Notes under the pieces: generated by a model
Databases searched by the model: none
Told to the model about the DNA's origin: nothing
Seen by the model: only the letters and a program-made list of their open reading frames with translations
Made by a program: the position numbers and the translations under genes
Assembly: GCA_019638615.1 (NCBI GenBank)
Contig: JAHBTL010000036.1
Location: 1 to 64,000, forward strand
Direction of reading: 5' to 3'
From: Chitinophagaceae bacterium
GTDB lineage: Bacteria; Bacteroidota; Bacteroidia; Chitinophagales; Chitinophagaceae
Length of the DNA: 64,000 nucleotides
Shown here: one piece after another, positions 33,980-43,744 of the stretch
Numbering within the stretch: position 1 is the first letter of the stretch
How the letters are laid out: each line of letters starts with the position of its first letter

Positions 33980-36130
33980 ATGAAGATAAAATTCAATGTT
34001 CTGGGTGCACAATTACTCCTGGTACTCAACATATTCGTTGCTTTCCTGCTGCTGTTTGAAAACAAACTGGTAGTACCCGCATGGCTCCAGCCCGCCGGAC
34101 GCATGCATCCCCTGGTACTGCACTTTCCTATTGTAATACTGGTAATGGCCATGTTCCTTGAGTTTTTCCGTAGCAGGAGCAATTCCTTTTATCTTCAGGC
34201 TTCTCATTATCTTTTACTGCTGGGCGCTTTGCTGGCAGGCATTACAGTTATTATGGGGTTGCTCCTTTCGAAAGAAGAAGGATATGCCGGCGATACGCTG
34301 TTCTGGCATAAATGGACAGGAATAGCCATATTCTTTATTTCTTCTTTCATTTATTTTATCAGGAATACGCAATGGTATTCTGCCCCCGCAGCCAAAGCAG
34401 GAGCCGTTGTTACGGTACTGGTGGTAATTATAAGCGGGCATTATGGCGCGAGCTTAACGCATGGCGAAAACTTCCTGACCGAACCTTTGGCTGTTTATTA
34501 TCAGCCCGACCCGGTGGCATTTGACCAGGCATTGGTATTTGACCACGTTGTAAAACCGATACTGGAAAAAAAATGTACAGGCTGCCACAATGCCGATAAG
34601 CTGAAGGGAGAATTGATGCTGACAGATTCTGCATCGATCGTGAAAGGCGGGAAATCCGGGAAGTTGTTTATTGCCGGCGACCCGGATATGAGTTTGCTGT
34701 TGCAACGGGTACACCTTCCCCTGGAAGATAAAAAGCATATGCCTCCTGCCGGCAAAGCGCAGCTGACAGAACCGGAAATAGCTTTACTCACGGCATGGAT
34801 AAAAACCGGTACCACATTGTTTTCTGCAAAAGTATCCGAACTGCCTGAGCACGATTCACTGCGCATGGCCGCTGCAGGCTTTTTACAACCTGCACAGCCG
34901 GCAGAAGAAAAATACGATTTTTCAGCGGCTGACGAAAAAACGATCAACGCGCTCAGTACGGATTACAGGACCATCCTTCCGCTTGCCAAAGAATCTCCTG
35001 CCCTGGCTGTAAATATTTATAACAGGGAAGAATGGTCCGGCAAACAACTAGAAGAACTGGCTCCTCTGAAAAAACAGGTGGTGGCGCTTAACCTTAACAA
35101 ATTACCTGTAAAGGATGGAGATCTGAAGAGCATTAGCCAGTTCCAGAGTTTAAGACATGTTTACCTCAACTTTACAGATATCACAGCCGCCGGACTTAAG
35201 GAGCTGAGCATATTGCCCCATTTGCAGACATTGGCTGTATCGGGCACTAAAATCAGTTACAACGACCTTAAAGCCCAGTTGCCGGCTTTAAAAAGCTTAA
35301 AATCGATAGCGATCTGGAACACACCCATTACCCCGCAGGAAGCACAGGAACTGAAAAAAGCCAACACCGGCATCACATTTATTGAAGGATTTAAAGACGA
35401 TGGCACGAATCCGCTTAAGCTCAATTTGCCCGAGGTAAAGAACAAGTCAATGGTGTTCACACAATCAACACAATTGCAGCTTAGTCATCCCATAAAGGGA
35501 GTGGATATTCGTTTTACCACCGATGGAACAGAACCAGATAGTACGACTTCCTTTTTATTCGATGGCAAAACAGAGCTAAAAGAGAATACTTACATCAAAG
35601 CAAAAGCATATAAAGAGGGATGGTATGCCAGCGATGTGGCGGAATTTTATTTCCTGAAGTGCAGCATCAAGCCAGACAGCACGCACTTGCTGTATAAGCT
35701 GAACAGCGTTCACCAGGCGGAAGGAGCCAAAAGCTATTTCGATAATAAACTGGGAGTGATTGGAGCAAATAACCCCGCCTGGGCCAACAACTGGACCGGA
35801 GTAAGACATACGGACATGGGGCTGTTGTGTTATTTTAATAACCCCGCAACCATAAGTTCCGTTGGTTTGCATTATATGCTTGAAGAAGTAACCGGTATTT
35901 ATCCCCCAGGCTCGCTGCAGGTTTGGGGAGGTGAAAGTGAAGAGCAACTCAAATTACTGGCCAGCCTGCGTCCGCCGCCGCCTCCAAAAGGTGGTAAACC
36001 CTCTTTGGAAACCGTGGAAGTATCGTTTAAACCACACAAAGTGTCCTGTCTTAAAATAGTGGCTGTGCCTCAAACCAATGAAAAAGGCGACAGGCGCCTG
36101 TTGCTGGTTGATGAAATGTACCTCAACTAA
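33980..36130 (+). CDS. DUF2231 membrane protein fused to cytochrome c, LRR-like and chitobiase-C-like domains
   Basis: This 716-residue protein begins with four to five membrane helices (about residues 10-165, DUF2231-like, with MHPLVLHFPIVILVMAMFLE). A PSCyt1-type haem domain follows (CTGCH at 199-203, HMPPAGKAQLTEPEIALLTA). Residues about 325-480 are leucine-rich-repeat-like. Residues about 490-560 resemble the chitobiase/beta-hexosaminidase C-terminal domain (DIRFTTDGTEPDSTTSFLFD). The last 150 residues look like a discoidin-type sandwich (LHYMLEEVTGIYPPGSLQVW). It follows the DUF1501 gene by 71 bp. It could pass electrons from the other two proteins into the inner membrane. Confidence 0.88.
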   Translation: MKIKFNVLGAQLLLVLNIFVAFLLLFENKLVVPAWLQPAGRMHPLVLHFPIVILVMAMFLEFFRSRSNSFYLQASHYLLLLGALLAGITVIMGLLLSKEEGYAGDTLFWHKWTGIAIFFISSFIYFIRNTQWYSAPAAKAGAVVTVLVVIISGHYGASLTHGENFLTEPLAVYYQPDPVAFDQALVFDHVVKPILEKKCTGCHNADKLKGELMLTDSASIVKGGKSGKLFIAGDPDMSLLLQRVHLPLEDKKHMPPAGKAQLTEPEIALLTAWIKTGTTLFSAKVSELPEHDSLRMAAAGFLQPAQPAEEKYDFSAADEKTINALSTDYRTILPLAKESPALAVNIYNREEWSGKQLEELAPLKKQVVALNLNKLPVKDGDLKSISQFQSLRHVYLNFTDITAAGLKELSILPHLQTLAVSGTKISYNDLKAQLPALKSLKSIAIWNTPITPQEAQELKKANTGITFIEGFKDDGTNPLKLNLPEVKNKSMVFTQSTQLQLSHPIKGVDIRFTTDGTEPDSTTSFLFDGKTELKENTYIKAKAYKEGWYASDVAEFYFLKCSIKPDSTHLLYKLNSVHQAEGAKSYFDNKLGVIGANNPAWANNWTGVRHTDMGLLCYFNNPATISSVGLHYMLEEVTGIYPPGSLQVWGGESEEQLKLLASLRPPPPPKGGKPSLETVEVSFKPHKVSCLKIVAVPQTNEKGDRRLLLVDEMYLN

Positions 36131-36183
36131 GATCCGGGAAAAATGGCGGTTTCCTGAGCTATACATTCCCCCGCCTTGCGGGC

Positions 36184-36462
36184 CTATAAAGTTATTTTTA
36201 TTAATCCCAGGAAGTCAAGCACCAGTATTCCGCAAAAGCAGAGGATAAACAACACAAGGGTAAATTCAACTCCCTTTTTATATGTCCGGCGAAGCGTTGA
36301 TCTTAAAAGCAGGTTGGCTGTTACCTGCATTAACAACCCCAGGATGAATACGGATGCGCCCAGGAATAAAAATTCTGCAAATGTAAACACGGCAATGCAA
36401 ACGCCTGAACACATCAGCAATATACCAGACAACTTAAGCGGCGAATTAAAAAACTGGACCAT
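36184..36462 (-). CDS. Small membrane protein, three predicted helices
   Basis: This 92-residue frame has three hydrophobic stretches (about residues 10-29, 30-50 and 68-90), with charged LLLRSTLRRTYKKG between helices 2 and 3. The opposite-strand frame over the same DNA has no protein-like character, which favours this one. I recognise no family. It lies convergent to the DUF2231 fusion gene, 53 bp from its stop. Confidence 0.5.
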   Translation of the reverse strand: MVQFFNSPLKLSGILLMCSGVCIAVFTFAEFLFLGASVFILGLLMQVTANLLLRSTLRRTYKKGVEFTLVLFILCFCGILVLDFLGLIKITL

Positions 36463-36679
36463 AGGAATGAACGGATGCGATTATTTAAACAACAATGTTG
36501 AACGCTAAAATATTAAACCTATAGAACAGATTTATCATTACAAAGGATTCATTTACAGAATATTACCCTTTGTTAACTTAACTGAATGATAAAATGAGAT
36601 CAATAGATTTTTGTCATTTTATCCGGTAAATGCACCCGGGTTGATTTATACCATCTGCAAACCGTAACTTAGCGACCAC

Positions 36680-37519
36680 ATGAAAAAAGAAGCAACCATC
36701 AAAAAAAGTTTTTTACTCTTAACTGCCATACTATGTATCTGCACGGCCACCGCTCAAAAGTCCGGGCATTATAAAACAAAGTGGAAAAAAGTCCGCGCAT
36801 TGGTATATACCAAAAACGGTAAGGGCTATGTGCATGAAAACATTGCCGCTGCATCCAACGCTATTTTGCAGATGGGCAATCAATATGGTTTTGCCGTAGA
36901 TACATCATCAGACCCACGTGTTTTTACAGAAGAAAATCTGAAAAAATACAGCCTCGTTATTTTCAACAATACGAATAACGAGGTTTTTGATACAGACCGG
37001 CAAAAGGTTGAATTTATGCGCTATATACAGGCGGGTGGCGGCTTTGTCGGGCTTCATTCCGCAACCGGAACCGAACGGCAATGGCCCTGGTATAAAAGAC
37101 TGATTGGCGCTTCCTTCCTTCGTCATGCGAATCATCAGCGCTTTAAGGAAATCATTATTGACGCGGATCATCCTTCTACCTCCTTCCTGCCTGCAATATG
37201 GGAGAGAAATGATGAATGTTACTTCTTTAAAGAATACAATCCTGATATTCGCGTACTGGTAGTGCACGACCTGGCGCCGCTGGCTGACGGGGATAAGCCT
37301 GCATATTATGGCGGAACCTCTTCGCCTTCGGTATGGTGTCATGAGTTTGATGGTGGCAGGCAATGGTATACTTCGCTGGGGCACGACGCGGCGACCTATG
37401 ATACACAGGAATTCCGCAAGCATATTTTAGGAGGGATCATTTGGGTAATCGGTCCGCAAAAGGCATTGGATTATTCAAAAGCAAGAGCTCAGCGTCCCGA
37501 TGACCCCCTGCCCTATTGA
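36680..37519 (+). CDS. Secreted ThuA-family protein
   Basis: This 279-residue protein has a signal peptide (about residues 8-26, ending ATAQ). The ThuA glutamine-amidotransferase-like fold shows RALVYTKNGKGYVHENIAAA, LVIFNNTNNEVFD, YIQAGGGFVGLHSATGTE and VWCHEFDGGRQWYTSLGHD. ThuA proteins are tied to use of trehalose and other disaccharides by way of 3-keto intermediates. It starts an apparent operon with two Gfo/Idh/MocA oxidoreductases and mannonate dehydratase, with gaps of 61, 35 and 27 bp. The signal peptide places this step in the periplasm. Confidence 0.92.
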   Translation: MKKEATIKKSFLLLTAILCICTATAQKSGHYKTKWKKVRALVYTKNGKGYVHENIAAASNAILQMGNQYGFAVDTSSDPRVFTEENLKKYSLVIFNNTNNEVFDTDRQKVEFMRYIQAGGGFVGLHSATGTERQWPWYKRLIGASFLRHANHQRFKEIIIDADHPSTSFLPAIWERNDECYFFKEYNPDIRVLVVHDLAPLADGDKPAYYGGTSSPSVWCHEFDGGRQWYTSLGHDAATYDTQEFRKHILGGIIWVIGPQKALDYSKARAQRPDDPLPY

Positions 37520-37580
37520 TCGATTGCATAAACGATATTTATAAAATCAAATTGATTCATCAAGCGCTAAATACCAGGCG

Positions 37581-39008
37581 ATGGCAAAAAATAAAGTTAC
37601 ATCTACACGCAGAAGCTTTATCAGCAATACCATTAAAGGCACAGCAGGCGTTGCCATATTAACCGGTGCGCCAACCATTGTTCCTGCAACGGTTTTTGGA
37701 AAATATGCCCCCAGCAACCGCATTAATGTAGGCGCCATCGGCGCAGGCAGGATAGCCAGGGACTGGGACATACCCGGCGTAATGAAACAGGAAGCCGCCA
37801 GGGTGTTAGCCGTGTGTGATCTTGACAGGAACAGGCTGCAACTGGGGAAAAAAATGATTGATGATTTTTACATTAACAAGGGACAGTCCGGCTATAACAG
37901 CACCAAAACCTTTGAACATTATGAAGCATTGATTGCCGATAAAGACATCGACGCAGTCATTATAGCCACACCCGATCACTGGCATGTATTGCCCGCCATC
38001 CTGGCTGTACGTTCAGGCAAACACGTATATATGGAAAAGCCTGCTTCCCTGTGTATAAGCGAGGGAAGAAGGTTAAGCGATGAAGTACACGCTTCCGGCA
38101 AAATACTGCAGGTAGGAAGCCAGCAACGCTCCATGCCCCAGTTTAAAAAAGCCTGCGAGTTGGTGCGCAACGGCCGCATCGGGAAACTGCATACCATTTA
38201 TGTAGGGCTCCCGATTGATAAGCCCGAAGAAAGTACTGTAGAAAAAGAAATGCCGGTCCCCGCCAACCTCAACTTTGAAAAATGGCTGGGTGCAACGCCT
38301 TATGTGCCATACACCGAAAAATTAGTACATCCTCAAAAGGATTTTTCACGCCCCGGCTGGCTGCGCTGCGAGCAATTCGGCGCCGGCATGATCACAGGTT
38401 GGGGATCGCATCATTTTGATATAGCCAATTGGGGAATGGGAACGGAAAAAACCGGCCCTGTTGAAATTTCGGGAACCGCAGATTGGCCTGCCAAAGAAGC
38501 GCTGTGGGATGTGCACGGCAACTTCAAAACAGAAACTGTGTTTGCCAACGGCGTGAAAGTACTGGCAAGCAACGAATATCCCAACGGTGTAAAATTCGTT
38601 GGTTCCGACGGATGGATATTTGTGACCAGGGGCAACTATACCGTAACAGCAAGCGATCCTGTAAAAAAAGCCGACAATAACAAAGCGCTTGAAGCAAGCA
38701 ATCCTAAAATACTGGATTCCGTAACAGGCGAAAATGAAATTCATCTTATCGACAGCAAAGATCATCATGCCAACTGGATCAACAGCATACTTACGGGGCA
38801 GGAAAATATTGCCCCGATAGAAGCCGGTCACAGGGCATGCTCGGTATGCCTGCTGAACAATATCGCCATGAAGCTTAAAAGAAAGCTGTATTGGGATCCG
38901 GTATTGGAGCGATTTAAAAACGACGACGAAGCCAATTTCATGCTTCGCCGCTCCGAACGATGGCCCTACCAGATAGATAAAGGATTTAACATTAAGACCA
39001 CGGTGTAG
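37581..39008 (+). CDS. Tat-exported Gfo/Idh/MocA-family oxidoreductase
   Basis: This 475-residue protein begins with a twin-arginine signal (TRRSFISNTIKGTAGVAIL), so the NAD(P)-dependent enzyme is exported with its cofactor. The Rossmann domain has VGAIGAGRIARDW at about residue 53, VIIATPDHWHVLPAI and the family signature YMEKPASL (EKP lysine). The C-terminal alpha/beta domain has GMITGWGSHHFDIANWGMG. Family members oxidise sugar hydroxyls, often at C3. It lies directly between ThuA and a second family member, suggesting sequential oxidation/epimerisation of a sugar in the periplasm. Confidence 0.93.
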   Translation: MAKNKVTSTRRSFISNTIKGTAGVAILTGAPTIVPATVFGKYAPSNRINVGAIGAGRIARDWDIPGVMKQEAARVLAVCDLDRNRLQLGKKMIDDFYINKGQSGYNSTKTFEHYEALIADKDIDAVIIATPDHWHVLPAILAVRSGKHVYMEKPASLCISEGRRLSDEVHASGKILQVGSQQRSMPQFKKACELVRNGRIGKLHTIYVGLPIDKPEESTVEKEMPVPANLNFEKWLGATPYVPYTEKLVHPQKDFSRPGWLRCEQFGAGMITGWGSHHFDIANWGMGTEKTGPVEISGTADWPAKEALWDVHGNFKTETVFANGVKVLASNEYPNGVKFVGSDGWIFVTRGNYTVTASDPVKKADNNKALEASNPKILDSVTGENEIHLIDSKDHHANWINSILTGQENIAPIEAGHRACSVCLLNNIAMKLKRKLYWDPVLERFKNDDEANFMLRRSERWPYQIDKGFNIKTTV

Positions 39009-39043
39009 AATTTGAAATTCGAGATTTGAAATTTGAAATTAAT

Positions 39044-40435
39044 ATGATGATGCTTAGAACAACAATTATTCTCGGTGCCGTATTGGCCTTTGCAGGCTGC
39101 CAGGCGCCTTCAGGCGAAAAAACAGGAACTGAAAAATCAGACAGCATGGTAAAACTTTTAGTACTGGACCCCGGGCATTTTCATGCCGCACTGGTGCAAA
39201 AAACCGGCTATCCGGATATTGATACTACCGTGCATGTATATGCGCCGGATGGGCCTGAAGTGAAAGCACACCTGAATCTAATTGAGCAATATAATACAAG
39301 GGCGGAAAATCCTACGCACTGGAACGAGGTAGTATATAAAGGAAATGATTTCGCTGAAAAAATGTTTGCCGAAAAGAAAGGCAACGTAGTAGTGTTGTCC
39401 GGCAATAACCGCTTAAAAACAGATTATATACAACGCTCGGTTGAAGAAGGTTTGAATGTACTGGCAGATAAGCCCATGGCGATCGATACAGCCAATTTTA
39501 GCAGGTTAACAGCCGCCTTTGACAAGGCGGCCGCACAAAAAGTATTGCTGTACGATATTATGACCGAACGTTCGGAAATAACGAACCTGCTTCAAAAAGA
39601 GTTGATGCACATGCCTGCGCTGTTTGGCGAATTGCAAAAAGGAACGGAAAAGGATCCTGCGGTAATGATAGAAAGCATACATTATTTCTCTAAAAATGTT
39701 TCCGGCAAACAGCTCATCCGCCCCGACTGGTTTTTTGATCCCGGTCAGCAGGGCGATGCCATCGCAGATGTAGGCACGCACCTGGTAGATATTGTACAAT
39801 GGCAATGTTTTCCGGAAGAAGTGCTGGACTATACAAAGGATATACAGATCAACCGTTCAAGAATATGGCCGACACCGCTTACGTTGTCGCAGTTTTCCAA
39901 CCTAACGGGTAAAACCTCCTACCCTGATTTCTTACACCCCTACGTTGTAAAGGATTCCATTTTAAATACACATGCCAACGGGGAAATGAATTATGCGCTG
40001 AGGGGGATTCACGTAAAAATAATTGTCCGCTGGGATTATAAGGCCGAAGAGGGAGGAGATTCCCACTATGCCGTTGCCAAAGGCACCAAAGCCATGCTGG
40101 AGATCAGGCAGACAAAAGCGGAGCACTTTAAACCGGTTTTGTATATTAAACCGGCTACTTCGGGCCAGGCTGATGCAATCGACGCTTCTGTACAGGAAGC
40201 CATTGCCCAGATCAATAAAACATACCCGGGTATTTCGGTCGAAAAAAACAACAACGAATGGAAAGTGATCATATCCGCCAAATACGATGTGGGACATGAA
40301 GCGCATTTCGGGCAGGTAATGGAACGGTACCTCGGCTATTTAAAGCAGGGAAAGCTCCCCGAATGGGAAGTGCCGGCCATGCTTACAAAATATTATACCA
40401 CCACCCGGTCGCTGGCCAAGGCAGTGAAAGAATAA
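39044..40435 (+). CDS. Gfo/Idh/MocA-type lipoprotein with oxidoreductase C-terminal domain
   Basis: The ATG at 39044 (MMMLRTTIILGAVLAFAGC) gives a lipoprotein of 463 residues anchored at Cys19; an upstream ATG at 39026 would spoil the leader. The N-terminal part is a diverged Rossmann fold (VKLLVLDPGHFHAALVQKTG). ADKPMAID replaces the usual EKP motif, keeping the lysine. The second half fits the putative oxidoreductase C-terminal domain family (ADVGTHLVDIVQWQCFPEE). The standard GxGxxG loop is missing, so it may bind NAD(P) differently or not at all. It sits 35 bp after the exported oxidoreductase and 27 bp before uxuA. Confidence 0.87.
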   Translation: MMMLRTTIILGAVLAFAGCQAPSGEKTGTEKSDSMVKLLVLDPGHFHAALVQKTGYPDIDTTVHVYAPDGPEVKAHLNLIEQYNTRAENPTHWNEVVYKGNDFAEKMFAEKKGNVVVLSGNNRLKTDYIQRSVEEGLNVLADKPMAIDTANFSRLTAAFDKAAAQKVLLYDIMTERSEITNLLQKELMHMPALFGELQKGTEKDPAVMIESIHYFSKNVSGKQLIRPDWFFDPGQQGDAIADVGTHLVDIVQWQCFPEEVLDYTKDIQINRSRIWPTPLTLSQFSNLTGKTSYPDFLHPYVVKDSILNTHANGEMNYALRGIHVKIIVRWDYKAEEGGDSHYAVAKGTKAMLEIRQTKAEHFKPVLYIKPATSGQADAIDASVQEAIAQINKTYPGISVEKNNNEWKVIISAKYDVGHEAHFGQVMERYLGYLKQGKLPEWEVPAMLTKYYTTTRSLAKAVKE

Positions 40436-40462
40436 CATACTTTACAACACAATATTTTCAGG

Positions 40463-41635
40463 ATGTATTTAAAAAACTTATTACAAACATGGCGCTGGTT
40501 CGGACCCAATGATCCCGTGTCGCTCAGGGATATTAAACAAGCCGGCGTACAGGGAATTGTTACTGCATTACACCATATTCCCCACGGCGAACTATGGACG
40601 AAAGAAGAAATAAACAAGAGAACAGACGAGCTGAAAAAGGAAGGTTTTAAATGGAGTGTGGTAGAAAGCTTAACCGTACATGAAGATATCAAGCAAAGGA
40701 ACGGCAACTATAAACTGTATATCGATAAATACAAACAGTCGCTCGCTAACCTTGCCGCCTGCGGTGTACGCATTATTACCTACAATTTTATGCCTGTTAA
40801 CGACTGGACGCGTACCGACATTAATTATACCATGCCTGATGAATCGCAGGCGCTGTATTTTAACTGGAGCGACCTGGCACTGTTTGATATTTATTTGTTA
40901 GGCAGGAAAGACGCCGCAAAAGATTATCCTCCCGCGATACTGGAAAAAGCAGCTCAAAAAAACAATGACTTCACCCGGGCACAAAAAGACACGCTGGTTG
41001 ATACCGTTCTGTTCGGCATTCCCGGTGAGGAAAAAAGAACAACGGAAGGAATGAAAAGAGAATTAGAGAAATACAAGGATATGGACCGGGAAGCGCTTAA
41101 ATCAAATCTGGCGTATTTTCTTCAGGAAGTGGCGCCGGTTGCCGCAGAGCTGGGCCTGAAATTAGCCATCCACCCGGATGATCCTCCGTTTGACATATTG
41201 GGATTGCCGAGAATTGTTTGTAACAGGCAGGACCTGCTGGACATTCTTTCCTACTCCAGTGCTCCATCCAACGGCATCTGTTTTTGTACCGGTTCGTTGG
41301 GTGCAAACCCCGGCAATGACCTCCCGGATATGATCAATGAAATAAACACAAAGATTCACTTCGCCCATCTGCGCAACACCAAAAGAGATGCAGAAGGAAA
41401 TTTCTACGAAGCGGATCACCTGGATGGGGATACAGACATGTATGCTGTAATGAAAGCTTTGTTGAATGTACAACAGCTTTCTTCATTGCAAATACCCTTC
41501 CGCCCCGATCACGGCCACCAGATGCTGGACGATATGGGCAAGGTCAACAACCCGGGTTATTCTGCCATCGGGCGTTTAAGAGGGCTGGCTGAATTAAGAG
41601 GATTGGAGTTAGGGATTCTACGGGGAATGCAGTAA
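40463..41635 (+). CDS. uxuA: Mannonate dehydratase
   Basis: This 390-residue cytoplasmic enzyme converts D-mannonate to 2-keto-3-deoxygluconate in hexuronate breakdown. The full length matches the family. Signatures are TWRWFGPNDPVSLRDIKQAG at the N-terminus, HPDDPPFDILGLPRIV, CFCTGSLGANPGND, IHFAHLRNTKR and PFRPDHGHQMLDD; their Cys, His and Asp residues bind the metal. It is the last gene of the ThuA operon. It links the envelope oxidation steps to central metabolism, although the kinase/aldolase and UxuB partners are not in the window. Confidence 0.96.
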   Translation: MYLKNLLQTWRWFGPNDPVSLRDIKQAGVQGIVTALHHIPHGELWTKEEINKRTDELKKEGFKWSVVESLTVHEDIKQRNGNYKLYIDKYKQSLANLAACGVRIITYNFMPVNDWTRTDINYTMPDESQALYFNWSDLALFDIYLLGRKDAAKDYPPAILEKAAQKNNDFTRAQKDTLVDTVLFGIPGEEKRTTEGMKRELEKYKDMDREALKSNLAYFLQEVAPVAAELGLKLAIHPDDPPFDILGLPRIVCNRQDLLDILSYSSAPSNGICFCTGSLGANPGNDLPDMINEINTKIHFAHLRNTKRDAEGNFYEADHLDGDTDMYAVMKALLNVQQLSSLQIPFRPDHGHQMLDDMGKVNNPGYSAIGRLRGLAELRGLELGILRGMQ

Positions 41636-41842
41636 AAACAAGTGGTAATACTTATAAGCAACTCATCCCGATCCGCTTAAAGAGAAAAAATAACCAGTTA
41701 AGGGATTGACATCATCAATTGTATTTATTAAATTTATGACAACAAATTTTTAAACCGCGCACTTACAGCGCTTAAAAATGTAACCCGTAGCATACTCCTG
41801 CCTAAATAACCAGGGGATGGGTTAGTGTCAATCAACTTCAAG

Positions 41843-42008
41843 CACAACCTTCCAGTATTAGTGGAAGGTTGTGACTTTTAAAGCATGTCTCGTTTCAATA
41901 TCGGAAAAGGGTTTCTAACCTTTTGAAGGTTGGAAACCCTGCGCCTGAAAAGCGAGGGTATATCCCTTGTTTTGCAGGCCTGCCCGCTGGGCTAATTTGG
42001 AATGCACC
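41843..42008. repeat. Hairpin cluster and dispersed repeat member 2
   Basis: CACAACCTTCCA (41843-41854) and TGGAAGGTTGTG (41862-41873) form a perfect 12-bp stem with a GTATTAG loop. It is followed by ACTTTT and may terminate the uxuA operon about 200 bp downstream of its stop. A second stem, GGGTTTCTAACCTT with AAGGTTGGAAACCC, spans 41909-41939 with one T-G mismatch. 41956-42008 pairs with 23792-23846. No gene is visible in 41636-42100. Confidence 0.65.
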
Positions 42009-42100
42009 CAACTCGGCATTAGAAGCTTCTTAAGGAAAATGTAAAATAGTGATCCTATAAAATGAAATACCTAATTTGCCCCATATTTTCATGAAATGAT

Positions 42101-43702
42101 ATGAACTATACTGCTCAATGGATTACATACGAGCGTACCGGGGCTTTTTCACAATTGGTTACCGACTATGTTCAACAAAATGCGTCTTTACAGCCTTTTT
42201 TTTCTCATACTCCTGATATAAACGGGATAAAAGCCGCGTTACAAAACCGTAAATCGTTTGCCACCAATCGTTTATTGCTTACTGCGGTGCTTCAAAGGCA
42301 ATACGAAGGACTACAGCCCCCTCAACAGGTGAAAGACAATATCCGGAAATTATCTTCCGAAACCACATTTACTGTTTGCACAGCCCACCAACCTAATATT
42401 TTCACCGGGTATTTGTATTTTATCTATAAAATTTTACATACCGTAAAACTGGCGGAGGAGCTAAAACAATCTTTACCCGGTTATGATTTTGTTCCTGTAT
42501 ACTACATGGGCAGCGAGGACAATGACCTGGAGGAGCTCAACCATATTTACCTGGGTGGCGACAACCTGGTGTGGCAAACCGGCCAAACCGGGGCAGTAGG
42601 ACGGATGAAGCCCGAAGGCATGAATACGCTGATAGAGAAAATCAGCGGACAGCTAAGTATTTTTGAGTTTGGCGCTGAATTGATCGATTTGCTTACAACC
42701 TGCTATACCAAAAGCAATTCCATACAGGAGGCCACCCTGAAATTTGTAAATGCATTGTTTGGCGAATATGGTCTTGTCATCCTGATACCTGACCATGCCG
42801 GTCTCAAAAAGGAAATGATCCCGGTTTTTGAAGATGATATTTTCAATCATACGGCCTTTTCTGTGGTAACGCAAACCGCCGCTGCATTGTCCGGTCAGTA
42901 CCACGCGCAGGTAAATCCCAGGGAGATCAACCTTTTTTATATGAAGGACGGGATAAGAGAACGGATCATAAAAGACGGCAATGCGTACATGGTAAATAAC
43001 ACCGGCATTTCTTTTTCAGCCGATACGCTTAAAGAAGAATTACACCAGTATCCGGAAAGATTCAGTCCCAATGTTGTATTGCGCGGGTTGTACCAGGAGA
43101 CTTTATTACCTAATCTTGCATTTATAGGGGGCGGCTCTGAATTAGCGTACTGGATGGAGCTGAAAAAAATGTTTGAGCATTACGGTGTACCCTACCCTGT
43201 TTTGCTGCTGCGCAATTCTTTTTTAATAATAAACGAAAAGGAAGCCCGGCTCCGGCAAAAACTGGACATTGCTGCAGAGGATCTTTTTAAAGACGAAGCA
43301 ATTATATTGAACGGGATTGTAAAAGCAAAAAGCGACCACCAGCTCTCTTTGCTGGATGAAAAGCAGCAGCTTGATCAATTGTATGGAACAATAGAAACCA
43401 TTGCAGGCATAGTAGACATTACCCTGAAAAACCATGTAAAAGCGTTACAAACAAAAGCTGCAAAAGCATTGGACAACCTGGAGAAGAAAATCGTAAAAGC
43501 GGAAAAAAGAAAGTTTGAAATCCAGCGGGATCAGCTCCATACACTAAAAACCTCGCTTTTCCCCAAAGGGAACCTGCAGGAAAGAGTTGAAAACATACTT
43601 CCGTACTATGCCCAAAAAGGAAAGGGGTTTATAAAAATGATTTACAAAAACTCACCGCCTTGCGGAGGTAAATTTGGAATTTTGACAGAACAATACGATT
43701 AA
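42101..43702 (+). CDS. bshC: Bacillithiol biosynthesis cysteine-adding enzyme BshC
   Basis: This 533-residue protein is a full-length BshC, the putative ligase adding cysteine to glucosaminyl-malate in the last step of bacillithiol synthesis. Signatures are VCTAHQPNIFTGYLYFIYK starting at residue 92, VPVYYMGSEDNDLEELNHIY, PNVVLRGLYQETLLPNLAFI and GGGSELAYW. A coiled coil follows (about 430-490, rich in Lys/Glu). Bacillithiol is the main low-molecular-weight thiol of many Bacteroidota. bshA and bshB are not nearby, which is usual. It is followed 42 bp later by a hydroxyacyl-CoA dehydrogenase gene. Confidence 0.97.
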   Translation: MNYTAQWITYERTGAFSQLVTDYVQQNASLQPFFSHTPDINGIKAALQNRKSFATNRLLLTAVLQRQYEGLQPPQQVKDNIRKLSSETTFTVCTAHQPNIFTGYLYFIYKILHTVKLAEELKQSLPGYDFVPVYYMGSEDNDLEELNHIYLGGDNLVWQTGQTGAVGRMKPEGMNTLIEKISGQLSIFEFGAELIDLLTTCYTKSNSIQEATLKFVNALFGEYGLVILIPDHAGLKKEMIPVFEDDIFNHTAFSVVTQTAAALSGQYHAQVNPREINLFYMKDGIRERIIKDGNAYMVNNTGISFSADTLKEELHQYPERFSPNVVLRGLYQETLLPNLAFIGGGSELAYWMELKKMFEHYGVPYPVLLLRNSFLIINEKEARLRQKLDIAAEDLFKDEAIILNGIVKAKSDHQLSLLDEKQQLDQLYGTIETIAGIVDITLKNHVKALQTKAAKALDNLEKKIVKAEKRKFEIQRDQLHTLKTSLFPKGNLQERVENILPYYAQKGKGFIKMIYKNSPPCGGKFGILTEQYD

Positions 43703-43744
43703 CTTGTTATAACAATCCGCTTTATAATCACAGCATTCAACTCC

